The translations under genes were made by a program, and so were the position numbers. This document shows positions 1 through 8,885 of a DNA stretch of 64,000 bases, piece by piece; the first letter of the stretch is position 1; each line of letters begins with the position of its first letter. Source of the DNA: Firmicutes bacterium HGW-Firmicutes-8 (GTDB lineage Bacteria; Bacillota; Thermincolia; Thermincolales; UBA2595); contig PGZN01000001.1 in the NCBI GenBank assembly GCA_002840165.1, forward strand, positions 62,001 to 126,000. Reading direction: 5' to 3'. The notes under the pieces were generated by a model. That model searched no databases, was not told the DNA's origin, and worked only from the letters and a program-made list of their open reading frames with translations.

Positions 1-53
1 CGGAAAAGGAAACACTATATTTTTCATAAATCAAGAGTCCTCCCCAGAGTTAA

Positions 54-3000
54 TTACAGGATATCCTCAATGCTGCCTTCCATCTCCAGATATATCTCCT
101 TGAGCCGTTCGACATTTTCTTCTGATGCGTTCCACATACCCCGCTGGTTAGCTTCAAGCAATCTTTCTGCTATATTATGTAAAGCCCATGGGTTAACTTC
201 ACGCATCCAGTCAGCAGTATCCTTGTCGAAGGCATATCTTTCTGCGATACGGTCGTACATCCAGTCGTCAATTACATCGGTGGTTGCATCCCAGCCGAAG
301 GTAATGTCAACCATTTTGGAAACCTCCATGGCGCCTTTATAGCCGTGGCGTTTCATGCCTTCCACCCACTTGGGATTGTTGATTCTGGCGCGCATTACCC
401 GTGAAGCCTCCTCATGAATTGAAAGCGTCTCTATGTGATCGGTATCGGCTGTACAGGGGATATATGCCGGTTTCTGCTTACCACTGTGCGTAGTTATGGC
501 TGAAACCAAGCCTCCAAAATAGTTGTAAAAATCATCGCTGTCGAGCATATCGCTTTCTCTTGCCGATACGTTCTTGACGGCTACGTTTGTCCTGGTCATT
601 CTGCGGGCAAATACTTCGGGGACTTTTTCACCATGGAGTTTTTTTCCGTAAACGTGGCTGCCCCAATTTGTATATACCTGTCCTAAGTCGTTCACAGTCT
701 GCCATTTTTTGCTGTTTACCACCTGATTGACGCCTGCCCCGTATGTGCCCGGAGGATCACCGAAGATGCGCATCGTCGAGCGTTCGAATGCCTGCTCACG
801 CTCCATGCCCTGCTCCATAAGTTCAGCCACTTCCTCGCTTACGTGCTTGCGTACAAAATTAATATCGTGAGGTTCATCAAGCGATGCCACCAGATTGACC
901 GCATCTTCTACTCTTTCTATTAAGTTGGGAAATGCATCCCTGAACAGACCAGTGATGCGAAGTGTCACGTCTATCCTGGGGCGCCCGAGTTCTTCCATCG
1001 GAATCACTTCCGCGCCCACAACCCGGTCACTGCTGCCCAGCCAAACCGGACGCACGCCAAGCAGATACAGGATCTCTGCAATATCGTCTCCGTAATTCCT
1101 CATCGCTTCCGTTGCCCAAACGAGTATAGCAACGCTTTCCGGGCAGCTTCCCTCATCTTTTATGTACCTTTCAATCAGTTGTTTCCCTAGAGTTTTACCA
1201 ACTTCCCATGCCGAGCGGGATGGCATTGCGCCCGGATCTACCGAATAGAAATTCCTGCCGGTAGGCAGAAGCCTGGCATTTCCTCTTGTGGGTTGTCCGG
1301 ACGGACCTGGGGGAATGAACTTGCCGTTTGTTCCGCCGATAAGATTATCCAATTCATCAGATATGCCCTGCACGCGTGGTTTAACAAAGGTGCATACGAA
1401 ATTGAGGCACTGCTTAAGACGCTTGGTGCTGTTTTTACTGTCGACTGCAAACCTCCCAATTATATCGCTTATAGTGGTGTCTTCAAAGTCCGTCTTTTCA
1501 AGTTCAAGAAAAATACGCCTGCCTATATCGTCCACCTCGGCAAGCAGGATTCCGTTTGATTTTCCATCATCCGTCATCTTTTCCGGTGCCGCCAGAAGCT
1601 CCTCAAAATCCAGGCCCAGCATATCACATATACCCTCACGCAGCGAAGCTACTTCGGCATTCCTTACACGAACCAGCATTTTCAGCATGTTTCTGAACCT
1701 ATCGCCTTCCGGAGGTTTTCCGAATATATGCAGCCCATCTGCTATCTCGCATGCCTGAATCTTGCTGGTCCAGGAATGAAGGCGTTCTATACAGCCGTCG
1801 ATATCGGAATCTGCCTCTTCCTGGGAAATACCGATGTCATCATTCAGCTTCATCCTGATCGCCAGATCCCAAATCTGTTTTTGTATAATCGGAAGCTTCT
1901 TCACATCAACCCTTTTTATATGGTAATACTGGCGCATCAACTCATCCATTTCGGTGAGCTCGTCATAAGTACCGCTCTCCACCATCGAAGGTACCATATA
2001 ATCAGCCAGCACCGCATCGGTCCGGCGCTTTGCCTGGGTGCCCTCGCCAGGGCTGCTTATGATATATGGATACATGTGAGGAATACAGGCTATGTTTAAA
2101 TCGCTATAGCATTCGCTGGAAAGCCCGACTTCCTTTCCGGGCAGCCATTCAATAGTCCCGTGGGTACCTATGTGCATGATTGCATCTGCTTTGAATACGC
2201 GCTCGACCCATTTATAGAAACCCACATACTGGTGAGGTACCACCATATCGGTGCTGTGATAAAGCTCTTCGGCCTTTTCCTCCTGAGCCCTCGGAGGCTG
2301 CAATCCAATAAATATGTTACCGTTTAAGATTCCAGGGACCAATAAGTTATCTTCAACAACCATGAATTCCCCTGGAGGTGCTCCCCAGTCCTCAGCCATT
2401 TTACTCCTGACTTTTTCACCAAAGCCACTGTACCACTGCCTGTAAAGGTCTCCGTTTACAGTATCAGTACTTCTTTCCAGCATTTTTTCAGGAGGAAGCC
2501 ATCTTCCATCATTAGTCAGGCCGACAATAATCCTGTCTATAATCTCTTTCCCATCGGCAAAATCATAATCCAGCTTTATCCCGCAGTTTTTGAGTTCAGT
2601 GATTATGTTATAGACAGAAACGGGTGTATCAAGGCCTGCTGCTCCTCCGATGGTATCATTGCGAGGAGGGTTATTATGAAGAATCACAGCTATCTTCTTT
2701 TCACTGTTTTCCATAAGTGCAAGCCGCGCCCAGTTAATGGCCAGCCTTACTACTTTGTCCACCCTATCGGTGATGGGAGTTGATACCTTTTTTTGTCCCA
2801 TCGGATGCTCCTCAATCTCGGTTGAAGCAAAAGGCACGGATATTATCTGGCCGTCGAATTCGGGCTGGAACACGCAAAAGCTCATGGATAGACCGTCAAT
2901 TCCGGTAAGTGAGCTTTTCCACTTTTCATAGGTCTGAAAAGTTGTCATAGCCTGCAGAACAGGGACATTCAGCATTGAAAATATACTTTCCTCCTTTGCC

Positions 3001-3806
3001 TTTGAACCATCGCCAGGTTCGGAAAGCACGCTTAAGGAAAAGGATGTCGTATTGATGATCGCTCCGACGATTGGCTTACCGTCGCGCATCATGTACCTTT
3101 CCAGTGATGCCTTTATACCCTCACACCCAAGATTTTTATCCGGAACAATGCCTGAATAAACGCAAAGAGGCGTTGAGCCAAGCTCCCTTATCCTTGCCAT
3201 CAAAGCATCTATATGCTTGAGGTCTTTGCTATGTGAAAGTCCAGCATGGATCAGAATTCCTATCACCGGTTTGGCTCCGGATATAGCCTTTTCAAGTATT
3301 GCATTTTCATCTTCAGTATCCAGCCACGGGTCATACAAGCCGTTCCAGCTCGGGCTTTCAGGCTCACAGACTTCATAACAGCCGTCACTGAATTCATTTG
3401 CCATCCATTTAAACATATTTGCATAGTTATTTAAGCCACCGGATTTATAGTATTTATAAAGCTTTGCATAATCCTCCGGCATGATTTTTAGCTTGTCAAA
3501 AAGCTCGCTCACTTCCTCTTCTATGCTTGTGGAAATAAAAAACCTTTTATTACCCTTGCATCTTCCAAAGTAGTCTAAAAACCGTTTGAAATAAGATATC
3601 GAACCATGAATTTTAATAAAGACGAAATCTGCTTCACTTGTGGCCTGAAGACAGGAGCTATAGTTATCCTCGTCATTATCCAGGGCCGTCGTATCAAACA
3701 GCTGAATGTTAAACTGCCCGGGATGTTCTTCTTCCAGTATCTTGACTGCTTCCCTGAGGGTCAGGAAAGGTTCGTTGCTTGTCAGTATCACTGCCAGATT
3801 CAGCAC
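54..3806 (-). CDS. cobN: CobN-like chelatase large subunit (CobN1)
   Basis: Large class-I chelatase subunit of the CobN/BchH family, about 1250 residues, the usual length. The conserved HIGTHG segment, followed by a Leu-Pro-Gly-Lys, lies near residue 543, and the C-terminal half carries the family's NPKWVEGMKRHGYKGA block. A GTG at 3806 is preferred over the ATG at 3821 because a GGAGG sits 8 nt upstream of it. The 5' end overlaps the radical-SAM gene by about 100 bp. Canonical CobN inserts cobalt with CobS/CobT, but none is adjacent; the nearest AAA+ partners are at 29-32 kb. It is last in an importer operon, so it may act on an imported tetrapyrrole (metal insertion or removal, as proposed for HmuS-type CobN relatives). 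The family is certain, the substrate is not. Confidence 0.9.
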   Translation of the reverse strand: MLNLAVILTSNEPFLTLREAVKILEEEHPGQFNIQLFDTTALDNDEDNYSSCLQATSEADFVFIKIHGSISYFKRFLDYFGRCKGNKRFFISTSIEEEVSELFDKLKIMPEDYAKLYKYYKSGGLNNYANMFKWMANEFSDGCYEVCEPESPSWNGLYDPWLDTEDENAILEKAISGAKPVIGILIHAGLSHSKDLKHIDALMARIRELGSTPLCVYSGIVPDKNLGCEGIKASLERYMMRDGKPIVGAIINTTSFSLSVLSEPGDGSKAKEESIFSMLNVPVLQAMTTFQTYEKWKSSLTGIDGLSMSFCVFQPEFDGQIISVPFASTEIEEHPMGQKKVSTPITDRVDKVVRLAINWARLALMENSEKKIAVILHNNPPRNDTIGGAAGLDTPVSVYNIITELKNCGIKLDYDFADGKEIIDRIIVGLTNDGRWLPPEKMLERSTDTVNGDLYRQWYSGFGEKVRSKMAEDWGAPPGEFMVVEDNLLVPGILNGNIFIGLQPPRAQEEKAEELYHSTDMVVPHQYVGFYKWVERVFKADAIMHIGTHGTIEWLPGKEVGLSSECYSDLNIACIPHMYPYIISSPGEGTQAKRRTDAVLADYMVPSMVESGTYDELTEMDELMRQYYHIKRVDVKKLPIIQKQIWDLAIRMKLNDDIGISQEEADSDIDGCIERLHSWTSKIQACEIADGLHIFGKPPEGDRFRNMLKMLVRVRNAEVASLREGICDMLGLDFEELLAAPEKMTDDGKSNGILLAEVDDIGRRIFLELEKTDFEDTTISDIIGRFAVDSKNSTKRLKQCLNFVCTFVKPRVQGISDELDNLIGGTNGKFIPPGPSGQPTRGNARLLPTGRNFYSVDPGAMPSRSAWEVGKTLGKQLIERYIKDEGSCPESVAILVWATEAMRNYGDDIAEILYLLGVRPVWLGSSDRVVGAEVIPMEELGRPRIDVTLRITGLFRDAFPNLIERVEDAVNLVASLDEPHDINFVRKHVSEEVAELMEQGMEREQAFERSTMRIFGDPPGTYGAGVNQVVNSKKWQTVNDLGQVYTNWGSHVYGKKLHGEKVPEVFARRMTRTNVAVKNVSARESDMLDSDDFYNYFGGLVSAITTHSGKQKPAYIPCTADTDHIETLSIHEEASRVMRARINNPKWVEGMKRHGYKGAMEVSKMVDITFGWDATTDVIDDWMYDRIAERYAFDKDTADWMREVNPWALHNIAERLLEANQRGMWNASEENVERLKEIYLEMEGSIEDIL

Positions 3807-4842
3807 TTTTGTTTCCTCCATTCATTGTATAATTGCATTTTTCTGCTATTTGAAACGCGGTCTTTTTGAGCACACAGTCAAGAGAGTTGAGCTGCTGCTC
3901 CCCGCTATAATTTACAATCATCCGCGATGGACAACCGCCCGGGCAAATGCTTCCGTATTTACACTCATCGCACTTACCGGGTTTGCCGCCGCAAAGTGAA
4001 ACAGACGTGAATTTTCCGTCATCTACACTGCCCATATAATACTCCTGCCTGCCAATCAAAGAACCGCACGGATAGATGTTTCCATCAGGCAGCACAACGA
4101 TAGACCGGCCACAGGATGCATAACAATAAGAGCCACTGCTTTGGCCTGCAGATAGCCGCTTTTTGGCTTCTTCAACTTCGCGAATAACGATACGCCTGCC
4201 GAATTGTTCATATATATCCATGCTTCTCTTATGCATGGATATTATTGCTGTCCGCAGTTGCTCTTCGCTGGGCTGAGATACTCCGTATTGGTTGTCTTTT
4301 GCCCTTCCTGTCATACGCAACAGATCCAGCCCTATACCGCCAACATTTCCAAGGTATAGCGCAAAATCCAGCAATCCTGGCAGCTTTTCCACGTTCTGAG
4401 CTGTCACCACACTATTGACATTAACCGTCACGCCTCGGCGGGCCAGCTCACGCATTCCTTCAACCGCCAGCTTTGTTCCACCCCGCAAGCACTCGTTGAC
4501 ATCTGCTGTGCCATCCAAGCTCACTCCCAATGCTACTTTCATGCGTTTTAACGCCCAGGCGCGTTCGCTGTTAATAAGCGTACCATTGGTCTGCATTTGC
4601 AGAGATGCATGATACCCCTTTTCCTTAATATAGTCATGCACCCGTTCAATTAACTCAAAGTTCAGCATCGGCTCGCCGCCTGCAAACTGCACTTTTATAG
4701 GGCTGGTTCCAACCATATCCAGAGCTTTACAGGCAGTTTCAAAGCTCATTTTCTGCTTGTCCTGCATAGCCGAAGCATAGCAGTATTTGCAGCGAAGATT
4801 GCATTCGCTGGTGGTCCAAAGCACAAGCAGTTTTTCCTTCAT
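3709..4842 (-). CDS. Radical SAM/SPASM protein
   Basis: About 377 residues. The radical-SAM CxxxCxxC (CNLRCKYC) is at residues 14-21, followed by a GGEP motif for SAM binding, and a C-terminal SPASM-type cluster region with CDECKYGSICPGGCPSR, which would hold auxiliary Fe-S clusters. Such proteins usually modify peptides or cofactors. The ATG at 4842 fits the upstream AAGGA better than the GTG at 4851. The last roughly 33 residues overlap the cobN start in another frame and have a low-complexity, hydrophilic look. Position between a FecCD-type ABC importer and a CobN-like subunit suggests anaerobic chemistry on the imported tetrapyrrole, or maturation of the chelatase; this is inference. No precursor peptide is visible nearby. 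Confidence 0.8.
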   Translation of the reverse strand: MKEKLLVLWTTSECNLRCKYCYASAMQDKQKMSFETACKALDMVGTSPIKVQFAGGEPMLNFELIERVHDYIKEKGYHASLQMQTNGTLINSERAWALKRMKVALGVSLDGTADVNECLRGGTKLAVEGMRELARRGVTVNVNSVVTAQNVEKLPGLLDFALYLGNVGGIGLDLLRMTGRAKDNQYGVSQPSEEQLRTAIISMHKRSMDIYEQFGRRIVIREVEEAKKRLSAGQSSGSYCYASCGRSIVVLPDGNIYPCGSLIGRQEYYMGSVDDGKFTSVSLCGGKPGKCDECKYGSICPGGCPSRMIVNYSGEQQLNSLDCVLKKTAFQIAEKCNYTMNGGNKSAESGSDTDKQRTFPDPQGSSQDTGRRTSRAV

Positions 4843-4903
4843 CAAATTCACATCCTTCTACACGACCTCGTCAAATCGTTCATAACTTCCTTCGATTCAG
4901 GAG

Positions 4904-6142
4904 TTATTCCGAATTAACGCTTTTCAGCCGTTCCCTGCGATCATGAAACGTCTTTGTTCCGTCACAGTGCTGGAGAATCTCCGCAGCAGTATGACAATAT
5001 ATCATTTCGTCCGCCCAATCCCCGTAAAGCTGCCTGTTCTCCTTTTTATCCCGCATCGTACACACCCGCTGTCCATCCTGCAGCGCTTCCAGAACCAGTT
5101 TCCGGTTGAAACTGTTTGATTCTGCAATGGGGAATCCGGTATCAACCACCAGTGAAGTTTCTCTTATAAGGTTTTGTGCTTCCCGGTAAGCTTTCAGTCC
5201 GATGTTCTGAAAAGGTTTTTCCTTGACCGTTATAACTCCTATGGTCTCGGCAATATGGCAATCTACATCATTTTCATGCAGTATCCCGGTACAAAAACCC
5301 ACATTGTTCCTGGTAAGCATCCTGTAGATTCCGGTCGCTTTTCCGGCCCCACCCACAATGAAAACAGAAGGTTCCCCGCTGTTGGAAATCTCGATTGTGC
5401 CCATAAAAGCGTTATAACCTGCGCAATCAATATCATAAAGGGCAGAGACTTCATTGTTACCCACCTTCTCCGGTGACCCACAACTCACGATTCTGCCGTC
5501 CTTTACCAGTATAGCTGTGTCACAGCTTTTTAAGGCCAGGTCTATCTCGTGGAGAGAGAAAATTACTGTGATGCCTTTCTCCCTGCTCAGCCTTTTCAAA
5601 ATGGCCATAACTTCCAGCTTATGCCGTACATCTAAGTGTGTGGTGGGCTCATCCAGGATGATCAGTTCCGGCTCCTGGGCCAGGGCACGGGCCAGTAAGA
5701 CCTTTTGCTTTTCACCGTCACTGAGTTCGTTAAAATACCTCCAGGCAAGCTTTTCTGCATTAACTACCCGTAAACAATCCAGAACTTTCGTTTTGTCCTC
5801 TGCCCCCAACTTCCCTAAGAAGCCGGTGTGGGGGTAGCGGCCCGTAGCAGTTACATCATAAGAGGTTAAAAATCCCGCATTCAGGCGTTCAGTCAGAACC
5901 ACCGCCAGTACTTTTGAAAGAGTTTTTCTCTTAATGCGCGACAGATCACTCCCATGGATGTAAATAGCCCCCTTTACAGGTGCAAGCAAGCCGGAAAGAG
6001 ATTTAAGTATGGTTGATTTTCCGGCCCCGTTCGGCCCCAGCAGAGCAATAAGATGACCTTGCGTAATTTCCAGGTTAATCCCCTCAACAATGGGCTTTTT
6101 TTCGTGTCCCACCGTCAGATCACGGGTTTCCAGCATTTTCAT
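4904..6142 (-). CDS. FecE/BtuD-type ABC ATPase with extra C-terminal domain
   Basis: The first 250 residues form an ABC ATPase of the iron-siderophore/cobalamin class: Walker A GPNGAGKST (about residue 36), signature LSDGEKQ and Walker B LIILDEPTTHLD. The ATG overlaps the permease stop as ATGA, so translation is coupled. Residues 255-412 are an additional domain starting with a glycine-rich VGGAGKA segment; it has alternating strands and helices like a small Rossmann-type nucleotide fold and an Asp-Thr-Gly segment (VVDTGFP). ATPases of this family normally stop near residue 260. The added domain could sense a ligand or gate the importer. Function of the ATPase part is well supported, and the substrate (corrinoid, heme or iron chelate) is inferred from neighbours. 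Confidence 0.88.
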   Translation of the reverse strand: MKMLETRDLTVGHEKKPIVEGINLEITQGHLIALLGPNGAGKSTILKSLSGLLAPVKGAIYIHGSDLSRIKRKTLSKVLAVVLTERLNAGFLTSYDVTATGRYPHTGFLGKLGAEDKTKVLDCLRVVNAEKLAWRYFNELSDGEKQKVLLARALAQEPELIILDEPTTHLDVRHKLEVMAILKRLSREKGITVIFSLHEIDLALKSCDTAILVKDGRIVSCGSPEKVGNNEVSALYDIDCAGYNAFMGTIEISNSGEPSVFIVGGAGKATGIYRMLTRNNVGFCTGILHENDVDCHIAETIGVITVKEKPFQNIGLKAYREAQNLIRETSLVVDTGFPIAESNSFNRKLVLEALQDGQRVCTMRDKKENRQLYGDWADEMIYCHTAAEILQHCDGTKTFHDRRERLKSVNSE

Positions 6143-7197
6143 AATACTGTCCTCCTGTTCATTAGCAGCCAGATTACAATGGGTACACCAAAAAATGAAG
6201 TAACGGTACTAATAGTCAATTCCGACGGTGCAAGTATTGTTCGGGCAACCAAGTCACATAATGAAGTGATTATTCCCCCGAATAAGATGGTGGCAGGCAT
6301 CAAAAACCGGTTATCGGAAGTACGCAAAGTAAGTCTGGCAATATGTGGCACTGCCATGCCCACAAAAGCAATTGGTCCCGCAAAAGCTGTAACTATTGCA
6401 GTTAGTAAGCTTGCAACAAAAATAATAAATATCCTGAAAAACTTAATATTGACTCCCATGCTTTTAGCATAGTCCTCACCCAACATGAAGGCATTCAAGG
6501 GTTTTGAAACTGCCAGAGACAGAAATAGAAACGGAACGCCGAGGAAGGTTAACAGCTTTACCTGTTCCCAGGTAAAACCCGCAAAACTTCCCATCGACCA
6601 CATCATAAAGCCTTTCACTTTTTCATTATCTGCAAAAGTTGTAAATAATCCGGTAGCAGCCGAACATAAATACCCAATCATCAAACCTATAACAAGTAAT
6701 GTTACTGCACTTCGAACTTTACAAGCAAATAATAAGATGGCTGCAGTTACAATTAATGCGCCAAGGAATGCGCCAAAAAACATGAAGAAGGGCGATAAAG
6801 TGGATATCCCGAGGGTAAATCCACCAAGCATAATCAAGGCCATAAAAAGTGTTGATCCGGAAGATACCCCGAGTACATATGAATCTACAATGGGATTCCG
6901 GAAAAATGTCTGCAGCATAAGTCCGGCTACGGCAATTGCCGCCCCTCCCGTTACCGCTGCCAATGACCTTGGCAGCCGGATATCCCACACAATAACGGAA
7001 TTGACGGAATCATTCCGGATCCTGTGGATTATTATACTGGCAACGTCCGGCAGGCTGATCTTTATTGAGCCGATACCGATATTCAGCAAGAATACGAATA
7101 CCAAGGCAGCGAACAAAAGGCAAAAAATCAATACGTTGTTGCCGGATAACAACCGATTTGGGTGCTTAGTGGCATCCCACACTGTTGAATTAGACAT
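6139..7197 (-). CDS. FecCD-family ABC permease
   Basis: A 352-residue polytopic membrane protein with about nine or ten hydrophobic segments. It carries the FecCD hallmarks, including RLPRSLAAVTGGAAIAVAGL near residue 75 and the cytoplasmic coupling region GPIAFVGMAVPHIARL near residue 280. It forms the channel for the neighbouring ATPase and binding protein and imports a siderophore, heme or corrinoid. The start is supported by AGGAGGG upstream. It lies 42 bp after the binding-protein gene and overlaps the ATPase gene by 4 bp. BtuC, FhuB and HmuU belong to the same family and cannot be told apart from sequence alone; local context favours a corrinoid or other tetrapyrrole. Confidence 0.88.
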   Translation of the reverse strand: MSNSTVWDATKHPNRLLSGNNVLIFCLLFAALVFVFLLNIGIGSIKISLPDVASIIIHRIRNDSVNSVIVWDIRLPRSLAAVTGGAAIAVAGLMLQTFFRNPIVDSYVLGVSSGSTLFMALIMLGGFTLGISTLSPFFMFFGAFLGALIVTAAILLFACKVRSAVTLLVIGLMIGYLCSAATGLFTTFADNEKVKGFMMWSMGSFAGFTWEQVKLLTFLGVPFLFLSLAVSKPLNAFMLGEDYAKSMGVNIKFFRIFIIFVASLLTAIVTAFAGPIAFVGMAVPHIARLTLRTSDNRFLMPATILFGGIITSLCDLVARTILAPSELTISTVTSFFGVPIVIWLLMNRRTVL

Positions 7198-7239
7198 TTA
7201 TACAGTTCCCTCCTAAGGGCACGATATTTTGTTTTAGGC

Positions 7240-8697
7240 TTAGTTTTTGGGAAGTTTGACCAGCTTAACCGGTTTATACCCGCTAAAAGCTCCCGGATGG
7301 AATACCGCGGCAATGTCTTTCACAAATACGTCGGCATCCGGGATAGTCTGCCACCAGTCAGGTGCGTAAGCCCATACATTTCCGTTCTTCACGGCTTTAA
7401 TATTGGCAAAAAGCGGGTTCTCTTTGATTATTTGGTTTATGGTAGGACTCTTCATATAATTTGTCGTGGACGAAAAAATGAATACATCGGCATCTTTGGC
7501 CAGAGCATAGAAATTTTCCGCACTGACTTGGGTATCGGTGCCTACTTTAAAGTTTTTGAATACATAATCCCCACCACACGAATTGATCCATTTGCCAACA
7601 TATGAATCGTATTTGGCAACATATACCTTCCCCGCCCACGAAAGTCCCCAGGCCACTTTCGGCTTGGGCAGACCGGCAACCTTAGCAGTGACTGTGTTGA
7701 TATTTTTGACGGCATCATTAAGTATTTTTTCTGCTTCCAGCTCTTTATCGTAAAAGGCAGCAATAAATTTGATCCATTCCAACCGGCCCAGGTAATCAGA
7801 CTCCTGGGATTCATTTTCCACGGCAAAAGGGATCCCCAGCTCTGAAAACTTTTTCATAACATACTGTTGTCCAGTTGTTCCGGTATAGACAAATACCAGA
7901 TCAGGACTGATGGCTTTGACCAACTCATAATCCGGGGGCTCCATATTATCGCCGCCCACATATTTGATTTTCCCCTGGCTCACCAATTCTTTTACCTTCG
8001 GAATGAACCATGTATTTTTTGAAGTGGTCACGGCCTTCAAGCTGTCCAAGACATTAAGTTTGGCCATCTGCCCGACAAATGTTGATGAAGCTGCCATTAC
8101 ATTTTTTGGTGGGATGGATATTTTTTTATTGGCAACAATGCCTTCGGGAGCCGTTTCCCCCCTCGGTACCAAAAGAATTTTGTAATTTTCACCGTCTGTA
8201 ACCAATTTACAACCGTTATCAAGGTATCTGATGCGGAAATTTTTCGAATAATATACTGGGAGTTCTTTAATCTTGATGCTTAACTTTGATGTTTTGCTGT
8301 TGTAAGAAGTTTGAAATCCAAATACATCCTGAATAAAATCCTCAGATACATAGATGGAACCTTTTGTTACACTGGCCGCGGCTCTAAGTTTGAATGCTTT
8401 GCCGTTTACATATACCGTGGATTTACCCTTCTTCAGAATAGAAATGTTGTTCCCTCTTAGAAGAGTAACGTTATTATTCACTCCATCCCATGACACATTG
8501 GCACCGAGAGCCTGCGCCATCTCTTGCAGAGGTAGCATGACGGCGCTTCCAGCAATGTATGGTTGATTACCTAATTTTACCGGTTTGCCGTTTATGTCCA
8601 CTTTAATTGCTGAAGCAGCAAGTGTATTTAAGGTCAATGATGCAAGGACAAAAGCCGAAATTATGAAAAAGGAAAATATTTTCATTTTTTTTAACAC
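7240..8697 (-). CDS. Secreted binding protein: stalk domain fused to BtuF/FepB-type domain
   Basis: 485 residues with an N-terminal signal peptide ending near ALAAS. Residues 30-130 resemble the copper amine oxidase N-terminal-like (stalk) domain common in Clostridia, with PLQEMAQALGANVSWD. From about residue 170 there is a helical-backbone periplasmic-binding-protein fold, with PPDYELVKAISPDLVF and a C-terminal ADVFVKDIAAVFHP. There is no lipobox, unlike most Gram-positive binding proteins, so the stalk domain may keep it in the wall. GTG at 8697 is preceded by GGGGAA. It is first in the operon with permease and ATPase. No cobalamin riboswitch is visible in the 188-bp leader, so regulation is unclear. 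Confidence 0.82.
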   Translation of the reverse strand: MLKKMKIFSFFIISAFVLASLTLNTLAASAIKVDINGKPVKLGNQPYIAGSAVMLPLQEMAQALGANVSWDGVNNNVTLLRGNNISILKKGKSTVYVNGKAFKLRAAASVTKGSIYVSEDFIQDVFGFQTSYNSKTSKLSIKIKELPVYYSKNFRIRYLDNGCKLVTDGENYKILLVPRGETAPEGIVANKKISIPPKNVMAASSTFVGQMAKLNVLDSLKAVTTSKNTWFIPKVKELVSQGKIKYVGGDNMEPPDYELVKAISPDLVFVYTGTTGQQYVMKKFSELGIPFAVENESQESDYLGRLEWIKFIAAFYDKELEAEKILNDAVKNINTVTAKVAGLPKPKVAWGLSWAGKVYVAKYDSYVGKWINSCGGDYVFKNFKVGTDTQVSAENFYALAKDADVFIFSSTTNYMKSPTINQIIKENPLFANIKAVKNGNVWAYAPDWWQTIPDADVFVKDIAAVFHPGAFSGYKPVKLVKLPKN

Positions 8698-8810
8698 TAT
8701 TAATTTCCCCTTTAAAATATTTTCAATTTGTTTTGATTATTGATTGATACCGGCGACTTCTTTCATTATTTTTACAGCAATCTTTTCGGGCCTTTTTTTT
8801 AATTGAATAC

Positions 8811-8846
8811 TGTATTTTCCTGGGGCAGCAGCCCCAGGAAAATACA
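8811..8846 (-). terminator. Strong hairpin after the barrel-DUF4430-SLH gene
   Basis: A perfect 16-bp inverted repeat (arms 8811-8826 and 8831-8846, 4-nt loop) lies 40 bp downstream of the stop at 8886. The flanking T-tract is poor on the minus strand, so it may be a weak terminator or a processing/stabilising hairpin separating this gene from the importer operon. Confidence 0.55.
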
Positions 8847-8885
8847 ATCTCTTTAATGAAATGTTACAAATTGCATATCATCATT

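Noticed and set aside
1288-1758. 156-codon plus-strand frame
   Set aside because: Shadow of cobN on the opposite strand; serine/proline-rich composition and no ribosome site.
6485-7216. 243-codon plus-strand frame
   Set aside because: Antisense shadow of the FecCD permease, whose motifs and coupling are clear.
8698-8885. Cobalamin riboswitch upstream of the FecCD importer operon
   Set aside because: No B12-box or accompanying conserved segments on the minus strand.
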